Counted from the first letter of the stretch, positions 52,921-62,773 are shown. The stretch is 64,000 bases of DNA from Paraburkholderia fungorum (GCF_003610895.1 NZ_MCAS01000068.1:1-64000); one strand, 5' to 3'. Translations and numbers: made by a program. Notes: generated from the letters alone by a model not told the origin.

Positions 52921-54096
52921 ATGGCCAAAATCGTCTGCAGAGGTCTCACGAAACGTTACGACGGCGGCCCGCCCGTGCTGCACCCGCTCGATATGGAAAT
53001 CACCAACGGCGAGTTCGTGGTGTTGCTCGGACCATCCGGATGTGGCAAGTCCACCATGCTTCGCATGATCGCGGGTCTCGAAGGTATTAGCGGCGGGGAC
53101 CTTGCGATCGGTGACACCATCGTGAACGACTTGCCGGCACGCGAGCGCAACGTCGCGATGGTGTTCCAGAACTACGCCCTGTATCCGCACATGACGGTGT
53201 ATGACAATGTCGCGTTCGGCTTGCGTCGATTGAAGGTACCGGCTGCGGAGATCGATCGCCGCGTGCGGGAAGTCGCTGCGATGCTGAACCTCGACGCGCT
53301 GCTCGATCGCAAACCGCGCGCCATGTCCGGCGGACAGCAGCAGCGCGCGGCGATCGCCCGCGCAATGATCAAGACACCTGAAGTGTTTCTCTTCGACGAA
53401 CCGCTATCCAACCTCGATGCGAAACTGCGGGCCCAGTTACGAGGCGATATCAAGCGGCTACATCTGCGCCTGAAGACCACGACCGTGTACGTGACGCATG
53501 ACCAGCTCGAGGCCATGACGCTCGCCGATCGCGTGATCCTGATGCGAGGCGGACGGATTGAACAGGCCGGCACGCCATCTGATCTCTACCATTTCCCGCA
53601 TACGCTGTTCGCCGCGGGGTTCATCGGCACACCTGCCATGAATTTCCTGTCCGCGACGGTCGAGCGAGCAGGTGAAGCGTGTTTCGTCCAGGTGCAGGAC
53701 CAGCGCTGGGCGCTTGCCGGGCCGCGTTTCGCAGCGCTGCAGGCCGGCCAGGCGGTGAAGCTGGCGATCCGGCCGAACTATCTGAAGGTGGCCTCCGCCG
53801 ACGACGAAGTCGGCTCGCTAAGGCTTCGCGGCAAGGTGGAGCTGATCGAACTGCTGGGCGCGGAGGCGCTCGTCACGTTCGAATTCGCCGGTGAACGCCT
53901 GGCCGCGCTGGTGCCGGCGAACAATCTGCCCGAACTGGATAGCGTGGTAACGTTTCAGTTCAAGGTCGCCGATCTGCACGTTTTCGATGCCCAGACCGAG
54001 CAAAACGTGTCATTGCCCGTTCCTCAAAGGACCCGGGCAGCGCTCGCCAGTCCGCCGCATCAGGACACGGATGTACAGGGAGCGGCTTTGCATTAA
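52921..54096 (+). CDS. ABC transporter ATP-binding protein (MsmX/UgpC type)
   Basis: 391 aa. Walker A GPSGCGKST (37-45), signature MSGGQQQRA (135-143) and Walker B VFLFDEP (155-161) are intact, followed by a C-terminal TOBE regulatory region from about 240. Energises the polyol importer formed by the upstream permeases. The start lies 3 nt after the stop of the dehydrogenase gene. Confidence 0.95.
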   Translation: MAKIVCRGLTKRYDGGPPVLHPLDMEITNGEFVVLLGPSGCGKSTMLRMIAGLEGISGGDLAIGDTIVNDLPARERNVAMVFQNYALYPHMTVYDNVAFGLRRLKVPAAEIDRRVREVAAMLNLDALLDRKPRAMSGGQQQRAAIARAMIKTPEVFLFDEPLSNLDAKLRAQLRGDIKRLHLRLKTTTVYVTHDQLEAMTLADRVILMRGGRIEQAGTPSDLYHFPHTLFAAGFIGTPAMNFLSATVERAGEACFVQVQDQRWALAGPRFAALQAGQAVKLAIRPNYLKVASADDEVGSLRLRGKVELIELLGAEALVTFEFAGERLAALVPANNLPELDSVVTFQFKVADLHVFDAQTEQNVSLPVPQRTRAALASPPHQDTDVQGAALH

Positions 54097-54140
54097 CACA
54101 AGAAGACGCGGCGGCGAGACGGCCGGGAAGGAGAATCGGT

Positions 54141-55019
54141 ATGAATCCAGATCTGGAGTTAGTGCACACGCGACGGGACGAGTCGTTCCGTGCCTGGGTG
54201 CACGACTATCCGCATACGGTAGCGAAGTGGCACTTTCATCCGGAGTACGAGATTCACGTCATCCGGGCGTCGACCGGCAAGTTCTTTGTCGGCGATTTCA
54301 TCGGCGACTTCGCGCCAGGCAACCTGGTGATCACCGGACCGAATTTGCCGCACAACTGGATCAGCGAAGTCGGCGAACGCGACACCGTGCCGTCACGCGA
54401 CGTGGTTCTGCAGTTTTCGCGTGACGCGGTCGAACGCATGGCGGCCGCGTTTACCGAGTTGCATTCGATTGTCGGCCTCGTCGACGATGCGGGGCGCGGC
54501 ATCCAGTTTCCGGACGCGGTGGGTCTGGCCATTGCGCCCATGATGCTGGAGCTTGCTGTTTCACACGGTTGCCGCCGCGTCGAACTGTTGATGGCGATCT
54601 TCGACAGGTTGTCGTCGTGCACGGAGCGCACCCTGCTGGCGGGACCCGCATACGACGTCAACGCGCATCGCTACATGCAGTCCACGATCAATCAGGTGCT
54701 CTCGTACATTCAGCAGAACCTCCCGGGCACGTTGCGCGAAGCGGATGTCGCCGAGCTTGCCGGCATGAGCGTGAGCACGTTCACACGCTTTTTCCGACGG
54801 CACACCGGGTGCACGTTTGTGCAGTACCAGAACAGGCTGAGGATCAACGAAGCGTGTGAACTGCTGATGTGTTCGACGCTTAGCGTGACGGAGATCTGCT
54901 ACCGCATCGGTTTTAACAATCTGTCGAACTTCAATCGTCAATTCCTTTCAACGAAGGCGATGCCGCCGTCGAAGTTTCGCGCGCTGCATCAGCTTAACGA
55001 ACACATGATCGCGGCTTGA
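54141..55019 (+). CDS. AraC-family transcriptional regulator
   Basis: 292 aa. N-terminal cupin-like sensing region (WHFHPEYEIHVI, HNWISE), and the C-terminal pair of helix-turn-helix motifs (ADVAELAGMSVSTFTRFFRR and VTEICYRIGFNNLSNFNRQF). AAGGAG lies about 6 nt before the ATG. Within the operon, it is most likely the activator of polyol uptake and breakdown. Spacing to the next gene is short (49 nt). Confidence 0.92.
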   Translation: MNPDLELVHTRRDESFRAWVHDYPHTVAKWHFHPEYEIHVIRASTGKFFVGDFIGDFAPGNLVITGPNLPHNWISEVGERDTVPSRDVVLQFSRDAVERMAAAFTELHSIVGLVDDAGRGIQFPDAVGLAIAPMMLELAVSHGCRRVELLMAIFDRLSSCTERTLLAGPAYDVNAHRYMQSTINQVLSYIQQNLPGTLREADVAELAGMSVSTFTRFFRRHTGCTFVQYQNRLRINEACELLMCSTLSVTEICYRIGFNNLSNFNRQFLSTKAMPPSKFRALHQLNEHMIAA

Positions 55020-55068
55020 TGTTTTGCTTCGGCAAGACCAGCCGGCCGCAAGAACCAGGACGACACTC

Positions 55069-56529
55069 TTGACCTTCCTTGGAATCGACCTTGGGACCTC
55101 CGAGGTAAAAGCGCTACTCACAGACGACGAATCGCACACACTCGCCACCGGCAGTGCACGGCTTGAAGTCGAGAAAATTCACCCGCACTGGTCCGAACAG
55201 AGCCCACAGGCGTGGTGGCACGCCACACTGGATGCCATCGCGCAGGTGCGGACGTCCAATCCCGCCGGTTTTTCGGCGCTACGCGGTATTGGCCTATCCG
55301 GGCAGATGCATGGCGCGACCCTGCTTGACCGCACCGGTCAGGTGTTACGCCCCGCGATCCTGTGGAACGACACCCGGGCGTTTGCCGAATGTGTCGAGCT
55401 TGAAGCGCTGGTTCCAGAGTCGCGCTCGATTACCGGCAACCTCGCGATGCCGGGATTCACCGCGCCGAAACTGCTCTGGCTGTCCAAATACGAACCGGCC
55501 GTGTTCCGCGCCGCGCACAAGGTCCTGTTGCCGAAGGACTACGTGGCGTGGCGGCTCACTGGCGAGTTCGTCTCCGACATGTCCGATGCGTCGGGCACGC
55601 TGTGGCTCGACGTCGCGAAACGCGACTGGTCGGACAGGATGCTCTCCGCGACCGGCCTCTCGCGTGAGCACATGCCGAGGCTGGTGGAAGGCAGCGAGGC
55701 GGCGGCACAGTTGAACGATACTTTACGGCGCGAATGGGGCATTGCAGGTCCGGTGCTGCTGTGTGGCGGCGCGGGAGACAACGCGGCTAGTGCGATCGGC
55801 ATGGGCGTTGCCGAGGCCGGTAGCGCGTTCCTGTCATTGGGTACGTCGGGCGTGCTGTTTGCCGGGACGGACCGGTTTGCGCCGAATCCCGCACAGGCGG
55901 TGCACGCTTTCTGCCATTGCTTGCCGGATCGGTGGCATCAGATGAGCGTCATTCTGTCGGCGGCGTCGAGTCTCGCGTGGTTGTCCGAGGTGCTCAAGAC
56001 GGATGTCGGCGAGCTCGCGCGTCTGGCTGAGAATGCCGATGCGCAGGACGCGCCACTGTTTCTGCCGTATCTGAGCGGTGAGCGTACGCCACACAATGAC
56101 GCGAATGCCAAGGGGGTGTTCTGGGGGCTAACCGGCGCTCACGGTGAGGCGGAGCTTGCGTACAGTGTGATGGAAGGTGTGGCTTTCGCGATGGCCGACG
56201 GTTACGCGGCGCTACAGGATGCCGGCACGACGCTGGACACGGCTTCTTTCATTGGCGGTGGCTCGCGTAGCCGGTTCTGGGCGAAGCTTTGTGCAACCGC
56301 GACGGGGGTTGCAATGCGCCGTCATGATGGTGGGGACGTCGGCGCGGCTTTGGGCGCTGCACGGCTGGCACGGTTGGCTGTGACGGGGGAGAACGTTACG
56401 GAGGTGTGTGCGGCTCCGGCAACGATTGAGGTATGCGAGCCGGATGCGGGGCAGCGGGCTTTGATGGAGGATCGGCTCGCGCGGTACCGCAGGATATATG
56501 GGGCGCTTAAGGACGAGTTTTCCAGATGA
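55069..56529 (+). CDS. xylB: Xylulokinase
   Basis: 486 aa FGGY-family kinase, phosphorylating D-xylulose with ATP. The TTG at 55069 places the conserved FLGIDLGTSEVKALL at the very start; an ATG at 55024 would add 15 residues. SGQMHGATLLD near residue 77 and LSLGTSGVLFAG near 260 are typical of xylulokinase, and the protein continues to the usual C-terminal ADP site (GGGSRS near 402). Last gene of the operon, completing polyol to D-xylulose to D-xylulose 5-phosphate. It cannot be excluded that it acts on a related ketose. Confidence 0.9.
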   Translation: MTFLGIDLGTSEVKALLTDDESHTLATGSARLEVEKIHPHWSEQSPQAWWHATLDAIAQVRTSNPAGFSALRGIGLSGQMHGATLLDRTGQVLRPAILWNDTRAFAECVELEALVPESRSITGNLAMPGFTAPKLLWLSKYEPAVFRAAHKVLLPKDYVAWRLTGEFVSDMSDASGTLWLDVAKRDWSDRMLSATGLSREHMPRLVEGSEAAAQLNDTLRREWGIAGPVLLCGGAGDNAASAIGMGVAEAGSAFLSLGTSGVLFAGTDRFAPNPAQAVHAFCHCLPDRWHQMSVILSAASSLAWLSEVLKTDVGELARLAENADAQDAPLFLPYLSGERTPHNDANAKGVFWGLTGAHGEAELAYSVMEGVAFAMADGYAALQDAGTTLDTASFIGGGSRSRFWAKLCATATGVAMRRHDGGDVGAALGAARLARLAVTGENVTEVCAAPATIEVCEPDAGQRALMEDRLARYRRIYGALKDEFSR

Positions 56530-56723
56530 ATGGCGGCTGTTTGCCATCATTCTGGCAAGGAGTTCAGTTGCGCCGGTGAGGATTTAATTCCAGCAGCTGG
56601 CGCGCTAACTGACTGCCGATCACCCGGCCACATTTGGCGCAAACTCCATTGTCGGTTTCTTTACCTGTATTAGCCCGGATCGGACCTGACAGGTAGTCGG
56701 GGAAGCGAAGCCAAAGACGTTAA

Positions 56724-56880
56724 TCAGTAAGGGATCGGTTTCTCTCTGGCGACTTCGAGTGAATCGAGGAAGGTACGCCCAGGCGTCTTGCCATAGCACC
56801 ATCGCCCCTGATGTTTGCGCTCATTGCTGTACTGATCAAGCCATGCGTCCAGATCCCGCATTGCCTCGGAACGCGATGCG
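56724..56880 (-). pseudogene. IS481-type transposase C-terminal remnant
   Basis: About 50 codons read on the minus strand, LDAWLDQYSNERKHQGRWCY followed by GKTPGRTFLDS and a stop at 56724-56726. This is the typical end of an IS481/IS3-like integrase-core transposase. No upstream part, inverted repeats or target duplication was found, so it is a remnant. Confidence 0.8.
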
Positions 56881-57000
56881 AGAGGAGTCGATGCCGGTCA
56901 AGGTGGTGCTCGACGATCTGGGCCTCCAATCATTTCCCAAGACACGTGGCGGAAAATACATACACATTGTCGTACCACTCTCGCGAAAACGAGGGTGAAA
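56878..57000 (+). pseudogene. DNA ligase D polymerase-domain remnant
   Basis: A 40-codon frame beginning at 56878. VVLDDLGLQSFPKTRGGKYI and HIVVPL match the LigD polymerase (primase-like) domain, where the active Lys-Thr-x-Gly-Gly-Lys segment lies. Nothing of the ligase or nuclease domains is present. It directly follows the transposase remnant, marking a rearrangement point. Confidence 0.75.
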
Positions 57001-57564
57001 GAACGCGCGCTATTGCGCCTCTTATTGTCTTGTAGTTAGACGCGCCCGCACTATACTTCCTTCGACTACGACGATCTCCAGTTGATAAGAGAAAAATCCG
57101 GCGAGATACCAAAGCTTCCGCAAAGTCGAAATATAGGGTCCCGCAGATCGGATGATCTGCCTCCTTGATGCGGCACGATCGATAATTAAGCATTTGATTT
57201 ACTCCAGAGTGACTTCCTGTATTTCATACGCAGTACTATTTTTTAATAACCACCGCGGCAGTCGATAACAGCGTCTGGGTAACTAACGCTCACGATCCCG
57301 TTCAAATGGTTCAGATTCCTGACCTCTTCGACGGTTTGCGTGCTTACCGACAATCCCTCGGGGAAACACCGTACCGCGCATGCGCACTCATCAAATGCGA
57401 ATCGAGATGCGAAGCTCGCACTCGCAACAGAGAACGGTGGAATGGAGGACTGTACGACCGCTTTCAAATCCGGTTCGTTATGCGTTGCTGCCGAAAGCCA
57501 ATAGGCTTAGGCCGGCCTATCGAACCTCCGTAGGGTGGAACTATCGACCATTAGGGGTACCGCC

Positions 57565-59130
57565 ATGACAGGAATCTCATTGAAAGGAAGCGAAAGAAAG
57601 GCTTTTCGCGGAGCGCGATCCGTAGGTAAGGCAGATCCCACAGAGCGACTCATAGTCACCGTTATCGTGAAGGGTATAGCGGATGACAAGCTGAAGGAGA
57701 CCGCGGACAAAGCTGGACTTACTCCACGTAGCCACCTCAGCCGGGCAAACTTCGCGACCCAGTTCGGCGCGCGTGCCGACGCTGTCGCCGCCGTTAAGAA
57801 TTTTGCGGCCACACACGGTCTAGGAGTTGTCGATGAACACCATGGGAGTAAAAGAATAAGACTCTCTGGGACGGTCGCGCAATTCAATGATGCCTTTGGC
57901 GTAGACCTGCAAACATACGAATATGCAGGGGGAAAATATAGAGGGCGCGAGGGGGCGGTTCATCTGCCCGCCGAGCTGGAAGATTCGGTTGTTGCCGTAC
58001 TAGGCCTCGATAACCGGCCGCAAGCCCAGCCGCACATCCGCAGGCGTAATACGTCGCCCGCAGCAGCAGGCCACGCGGCGCCTGCAGATGAACCGCAGGA
58101 CTTTACGCCCAACCAGGTGGCCACGATGTATGGTTTCCCGGCAGGAACTGGCCTTGGCCAGTGCATAGCACTGATCGAACTTGGGGGCGGATACGCAACC
58201 GCGGATCTCGGCACTTACTTTGGCGAGCTAGGCATTGCGACTCCGAACGTGTCCGTGGCAATGGGTGAGAATACGCCTACGGGGAACCCAAGCGACAACA
58301 ACGACGGCGAGGTCAATCTCGACATCGACGTCGCTGGCGCAATAGCACCGCAAGCCAACATAGTGCTTTATTTTGCGCAGAACTCCGACGATGCGTTTCT
58401 CAATGCTGTGACAACCGCGATCCACGACACGACAAACAACCCGTCGGTGATTTCAATCAGTTGGGGTGGCGCTGAGTCGACCTGGACCAGTCAATCCATG
58501 ACGGCATTTGATCAGGCATTCCAGGCCGCCGCGACAATGGGCATCACAGTGTGCGTTGCTACTGGGGACAACGGTTCAACGGACGGCCAGAGTGACGACG
58601 CAGATCATGCTGATTTTCCAGCGTCCAGCCCATACGCGCTCGCGTGTGGGGGCACGAGCATCGCTGTCTCCGGCGGCCAGATAGAGAGCGAGACGGTGTG
58701 GAACAACCTTGCTAGCAACGACGGTGCTACTGGCGGCGGCGTCAGCAGTTTCTTTCCAATCCCTTCCTGGCAATCCGGACTGCAGGTTACGGAGACGGGC
58801 GGCGCTTCAAGCCCATTAACTATGCGCGGGATTCCCGATGTTTCTGGAGACGCGGATCCCGATACGGGATACGCCACCCGGGTTGACGGACAGGACCAGG
58901 TAGCCGGGGGGACCAGCGCGGTCGCACCGTTATGGGCCGCCCTGATCGCGCGAGTCAACGCGAACAACGGTTCTTCGGCGGGCTACATAAACCCGCGGCT
59001 TTACGCGAGTGCCGGCAGCCTGAAGGACATCATTTCCGGGAATAACGGTACGTACTACGCAGCACCTGGGTGGGACGCCTGCACAGGATTAGGAAGTCCT
59101 AATGGCCCAGGCATTCAGGGAGTTGTCTAG
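57565..59130 (+). CDS. S53 family serine peptidase (sedolisin/kumamolisin-like)
   Basis: 521 aa. Residues about 25-160 form a pro-kumamolisin activation domain, then the catalytic domain: Glu249 and Asp253 (GEVNLDID), the oxyanion Asp335 (ATGDNGSTDG) and the nucleophile Ser451 (GGTSAVAPLW). The end, DIISGNNGTYYAAPGWDACTGLG, holds the calcium site. There is no classical signal peptide before the prodomain, so secretion may need a leaderless route. AGGGG lies about 10 nt before the ATG at 57565. Acid-active secreted endopeptidase is the family norm. Confidence 0.92.
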   Translation: MTGISLKGSERKAFRGARSVGKADPTERLIVTVIVKGIADDKLKETADKAGLTPRSHLSRANFATQFGARADAVAAVKNFAATHGLGVVDEHHGSKRIRLSGTVAQFNDAFGVDLQTYEYAGGKYRGREGAVHLPAELEDSVVAVLGLDNRPQAQPHIRRRNTSPAAAGHAAPADEPQDFTPNQVATMYGFPAGTGLGQCIALIELGGGYATADLGTYFGELGIATPNVSVAMGENTPTGNPSDNNDGEVNLDIDVAGAIAPQANIVLYFAQNSDDAFLNAVTTAIHDTTNNPSVISISWGGAESTWTSQSMTAFDQAFQAAATMGITVCVATGDNGSTDGQSDDADHADFPASSPYALACGGTSIAVSGGQIESETVWNNLASNDGATGGGVSSFFPIPSWQSGLQVTETGGASSPLTMRGIPDVSGDADPDTGYATRVDGQDQVAGGTSAVAPLWAALIARVNANNGSSAGYINPRLYASAGSLKDIISGNNGTYYAAPGWDACTGLGSPNGPGIQGVV

Positions 59131-59399
59131 CGTATGGGTGAGAACACGCCGGGGGGTCCTCTGTATCGCCGTTGTTTAGCGTGCCCGCCGCTCTGGCCAG
59201 CAGCGGCGCCGTGCGCGAACATGTGCCGGTTCAACCAGACCCCCTCGGTATTCGCCGGCATTGGAGATGTTATCGAACGACGGAAAGCGACCAGTCACTG
59301 CCTGACGACGATCGGCAGTACACGCCCCTGAACGGACCGCGGCAAGTCCCCGAAACAACCCATCGCCAGAATGGTGCTGGAGGAACACGAGCATACGTT

Positions 59400-60044
59400 T
59401 TAGGTACGGCGACGTAACTTGCGCTGCTGCAGCGACACCAATCGTTCGATAATTTCTTCGGGCAGTTTGCGTTCCCGAGCGATTGCTACGGTGTCGCGAC
59501 CTACCGAGTCTGGAATCGACGGGTCCGCTCCGGCGTCGATCAAGAGGGCTAACGTGGCGAGCCGCTGGAGCCTCGCCGCATAGAAAATGGGTGTCTCGCC
59601 ATGCGCCCTGAGATTCAGTTCAGGCTTGGACTTCAGCAGTGCGCGACATACGCCCACGTCGTCGCGCCATACTGCTGCCCAAAGCGAATAGCTGGCGTTG
59701 GCGCCACGCCGCAAAAGAAACTCGATCAAAGGAAAATTTTCTCCACGGGCGACCGCATACCATAGCGGCGTGGCCCGAAAATCCCCTTCGTCCTCATCCA
59801 TTGGCACGGCCTGTTCGAGGTCCGCACCCGCTTCGAGCAAAGTCGTGATGGTCTTGATGCCGTTCGGCTCGACCAGTTGTGGACTACTACCAGGCTTGAC
59901 TGCGCATGCCCGATGCAGAGCGGTGTGCCCCTGCGGGTCGTTTGCCGCGACAAGTTCAGGGGCCGCAGCCAATAGTGCAGCGACTGTCGGCCAATCCCAC
60001 ATGCGGGATGCGGAAATTAGTGCTGTTCTCGACGGCTTACCCAT
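59400..60044 (-). CDS. Ankyrin-repeat protein
   Basis: 214 aa. Four to five ankyrin-like repeats are visible, with NDPQGHTALHRACA near residues 35-48, FRATPLWYAVARGENFPLIEFLLRR near 88-112, and TPIFYAARLQRLATLALLIDAG near 155-176. No signal peptide or catalytic domain. Bacterial ankyrin proteins bind partners; some are immunity or antitoxin-like. It lies at the edge of a set of solitary accessory genes. Confidence 0.85.
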   Translation of the reverse strand: MGKPSRTALISASRMWDWPTVAALLAAAPELVAANDPQGHTALHRACAVKPGSSPQLVEPNGIKTITTLLEAGADLEQAVPMDEDEGDFRATPLWYAVARGENFPLIEFLLRRGANASYSLWAAVWRDDVGVCRALLKSKPELNLRAHGETPIFYAARLQRLATLALLIDAGADPSIPDSVGRDTVAIARERKLPEEIIERLVSLQQRKLRRRT

Positions 60045-60140
60045 TTCGTCTCCTTACTTGATCGCGAGCGCTCCGATTCGAGCAGCGCTAATTGTCACAA
60101 AGTTTAGACTGTTAGATTGTCGTCAATCTGGGGGCAGTCC

Positions 60141-60230
60141 AATGGCCGGTTTTGGCCGGAACCGGCCTGATGATGATCTAGCGAAGTGGGTCTTCGTGAT
60201 TCCGTCGGCGGAAGGCTGGAGTCGACCCGG
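60141..60230. repeat. Dispersed ~90-bp repeat, copy A
   Basis: Runs from AATGGCCGGTTTTGGCCGG to CTGGAGTCGACCCGG. It is about 80 % identical by eye to copy B at 62595-62683 in the same orientation. It includes a CCGGTT/AACCGG hairpin. It lies between the ankyrin gene and the gene at 60336. Confidence 0.75.
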
Positions 60231-60335
60231 AACCGACTTTCGCTGTTCCCGGTAGCGGTCACTCGTGTGAGGAGCTTAAGCTACCCGGCACACCAACATT
60301 CTAGAGACCACCAGAGACACGGCTGACCTTCGAAA

Positions 60336-60656
60336 TTAAAGGCTCTTGCGTGCAAAATAATCCGACATCGTCAGCAAATAAGCTCTTAACTGTTCTGGAT
60401 CGCCGGAGAAGTCTTGGATCAAACTGAACGTCCCGTGCTTGCTAACCGCATAGGCCCATTTGATGCCTAAATGAGCGTTGTCGTCTAGGGCGATTGCCGG
60501 GTTGGTAAAGAAGAACCAGCAGTGTTTCGCCTCCAAATAGTGCGTATGCAGAGCATCGAGACATTCGTTGTCAACTGCGTCTCCCAAGTGAAGCAACGCT
60601 TGCTCCCTCGCAATTCCACGAGCTTGCTCCAAGCCGATTTCTTCTTTGGTCACCAT
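60336..60656 (-). CDS. Small protein, Imm35/YrhB-like (tentative)
   Basis: 106 aa. The pattern EQARGIAREQALLHLG, then CWFFFTNPAI and GIKWAYAVSKHG, resembles the Imm35/YrhB type of polymorphic-toxin immunity protein, but the match is by eye. No toxin gene is adjacent. Solitary and in the same direction as the genes on either side. Confidence 0.5.
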   Translation of the reverse strand: MVTKEEIGLEQARGIAREQALLHLGDAVDNECLDALHTHYLEAKHCWFFFTNPAIALDDNAHLGIKWAYAVSKHGTFSLIQDFSGDPEQLRAYLLTMSDYFARKSL

Positions 60657-61010
60657 GATTTCGTTTTATCAGCACACGGGTAGGCTTTTATTTAACACTC
60701 TCGATCGTAGACGATCTTGCTACTGCGGTCGAACGTCTCTTCATGGCCGGTCACTGCCCCATGTAAACGGCATGGACCGGCCGATCCTTCGCTGCCGCAG
60801 TCGGCCCTTCCCGACCCACAACGGACCTTCCCCTGGCCCGATAGCGGTCGCTGGATTTACACGTCGCTGGCGAAGGTAACACGCACGGACGGCAGTAATC
60901 CGAGCTGTGCCATGCAATTCAAGACGTCTGAAATAGAAGGAGTGACGTCTCGGAACTCACAATTCAGCGCACCCGTGATCTCTTCGTAGCGCAACGCTAC
61001 CAACGTGCGC
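60657..61010. other. Intergenic region, no gene seen
   Basis: About 350 bp. Around 60727-60845 are fragments resembling the dispersed repeat (CTCTTCATGGCCGGTCACTG). No coding frame with a credible start. Confidence 0.4.
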
Positions 61011-62429
61011 TCAGTGTCGGTCGATTAGGCTTTCCAGCCATTGAGCGACATTGAGTACCGCCTGAGGATGCGAGTGTGTCGAATGAACCATAGTGCCATC
61101 ACTTTGCGGCGCAAACTTCAACATCGAGTGGTCGCCCTCCGGCGTCTCCGACGACGAAACGAAAATGTCAGGACAGAAGATCAGGCGCCAGTCCCCATAG
61201 GCCATCGCTTTCGCAACGGCCAGCCAGAATGAGAAGGCGGCAATCGGTACGGCCGCGGCCACCAGCACCATCGGTTCATCGTTTGGCGGCCGGACCGTCT
61301 GCAGCAGATGGGCTGCGGCAATCGATACCAGACCAACCAGATCGACAGCCATCCACGGCCCCGCCGGACCCCGGATCACATAAGCGATGGCGCAGATGAA
61401 GAACAGGTAGCTCATTGCATACGGCCAGTGAAATTTACCCTTTGCGGCATGCGCGGTGGCCTTCAGCTGCGACAGCACGCCAAAACAGACCTCATGCAGA
61501 AAACTCGCGAACCGCAACCCAGAGTCAGCTTCATCTCCGATCGCGTGGTAGATCTGAACATCTCGAAAGTTCACGGACTCGTGTGCGGGGTTCATTTCGT
61601 TTGCGTTCGAGCGGCGGCAATAGGCCGACAGCCCAAGGTCAACGAACAAGGTGGGAATTGCCGCCGCAAGAACTCCGTAGGGCCAGTACAGGCCGAGTGG
61701 CACCAGAACCGCCGCGACGGGAATCTGGATGGCGAGGACAAAGCCAATGCTGTTCAATAAAATCAAGCCTCCCGCTGTGCGCGTAATCTTCCGTCGGTAT
61801 ATGAACGGCGGGGAAAGTAGACAGACGCCGTGAACTTTGGATGCGGTGTCGGGATATAAGTGCGACATTTCTCGGACGATATTGCCCCCGTGACTATGCG
61901 CCACGATGTAGTGCTTGCGGCCAGGCGAAGCACATAGCTTTTCGGCCAACGCCCGAGCAGCTTCACTGCGTGCCTTCGGGGTATTTGCTCCACTCCATGA
62001 AAATCGCGCAAGCTTCACCTTCTGCCTGATCTCCTCGATCGCCTTCCGCATATTGGAACCGGGAAGCGTCCATGCCGCGTTGGGCTCAAACGTGCCGTGC
62101 ACGAGGTGAACAGTGACTTCGGAGGTGTCCGCGGGCTCACCGCCGTCCAACTCGTCGACCTGCCGCGATTTCATGATCGATCGCCATGCGGAATGAATAC
62201 CGCGCGCGATCCGAAACAATGCGTAAATGATGAGGGTGACGGTGATGAGAATGGCTACCGGAACCGTGAGCAGGCCGATAGCAACGGTCTTGACAGCATA
62301 ATCCAGCGCCCCGACACGATGTCTGCCGACAAAATATAGAAAGGAAGCGCAGAAGAACACCCCGAGGGCAAACATAACGCCAGCGCCCAGCACAATCATC
62401 CCATCCAATACAGTATGCGGCCACAGCAC
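61011..62429 (-). CDS. Membrane-anchored alpha/beta hydrolase
   Basis: 472 aa. Two N-terminal membrane segments (about 10-33 and 48-73), then a hydrolase domain: oxyanion-type HLVHGTFE near 108-115, the nucleophile elbow A-H-S179-H-G-G, then three or four further membrane segments (about 220-262, 320-400), and the probable catalytic His in HSTHSHPQAV near the C-terminus. Such membrane lipase/esterase proteins with a GxSxG elbow include effector-like lipases; no immunity or secretion marker is visible. Soluble activity cannot be predicted. Confidence 0.75.
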   Translation of the reverse strand: MLWPHTVLDGMIVLGAGVMFALGVFFCASFLYFVGRHRVGALDYAVKTVAIGLLTVPVAILITVTLIIYALFRIARGIHSAWRSIMKSRQVDELDGGEPADTSEVTVHLVHGTFEPNAAWTLPGSNMRKAIEEIRQKVKLARFSWSGANTPKARSEAARALAEKLCASPGRKHYIVAHSHGGNIVREMSHLYPDTASKVHGVCLLSPPFIYRRKITRTAGGLILLNSIGFVLAIQIPVAAVLVPLGLYWPYGVLAAAIPTLFVDLGLSAYCRRSNANEMNPAHESVNFRDVQIYHAIGDEADSGLRFASFLHEVCFGVLSQLKATAHAAKGKFHWPYAMSYLFFICAIAYVIRGPAGPWMAVDLVGLVSIAAAHLLQTVRPPNDEPMVLVAAAVPIAAFSFWLAVAKAMAYGDWRLIFCPDIFVSSSETPEGDHSMLKFAPQSDGTMVHSTHSHPQAVLNVAQWLESLIDRH

Positions 62430-62773
62430 GACATTCTCCTCGTCATAGGTTCAACACGGCCCGATGATCCGAAGCCGCAAGTCTGTTATCAACGGCACGA
62501 ACCGGGAGAACTTGAGCGCAGACGGAAGGCAGTGGCATTGTGATGATCCACGCAAAGAGCGCACTTATTGTCAACAATCCGGGCCGCCACCTCCAACGGC
62601 CGCTCATGGCCGGAACCGGTCCGATGTCGATCTAACGAAGTGGGCCTTCGCGGTCCCGTCCGCGGAAAACTGGAGTCGACCCGTAAGGGTCAGGCGCATT
62701 GTCCCAAAGCGGACGTTGAATCCACCCGTATAGAAAGCAATGCGTTGGGTGGATAAAGACTCATCGTCGTCCC
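62430..62773. other. Intergenic region carrying repeat copy B
   Basis: No gene. Copy B of the dispersed repeat (62595-62683) occupies the middle. The remainder is unremarkable. Confidence 0.5.
62595..62683. repeat. Dispersed ~90-bp repeat, copy B
   Basis: Runs from AACGGCCGCTCATGGCCGG to CTGGAGTCGACCCG. It is about 80 % identical by eye to copy A (60141-60230), in the same orientation. A more distant relative may lie at 63505-63600. Confidence 0.75.

Larger units (their letters stand above)
56530..57564. other. Degraded region with gene remnants
   Basis: About 1 kb. Contains the IS481-type transposase remnant (56724-56880) and the LigD remnant (56878-57000), listed separately. From 57010 to 57564 no convincing gene was seen; a TTG-started frame of 74 codons on the minus strand (57243-57467) lacks a ribosome site and similarity. 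The stretch 57180-57245 is AT-rich. Confidence 0.45.

Noticed and set aside
57243..57467. A 74-codon minus-strand frame before the S53 peptidase
   Set aside because: TTG start without ribosome site and mixed codon use unlike neighbouring genes.
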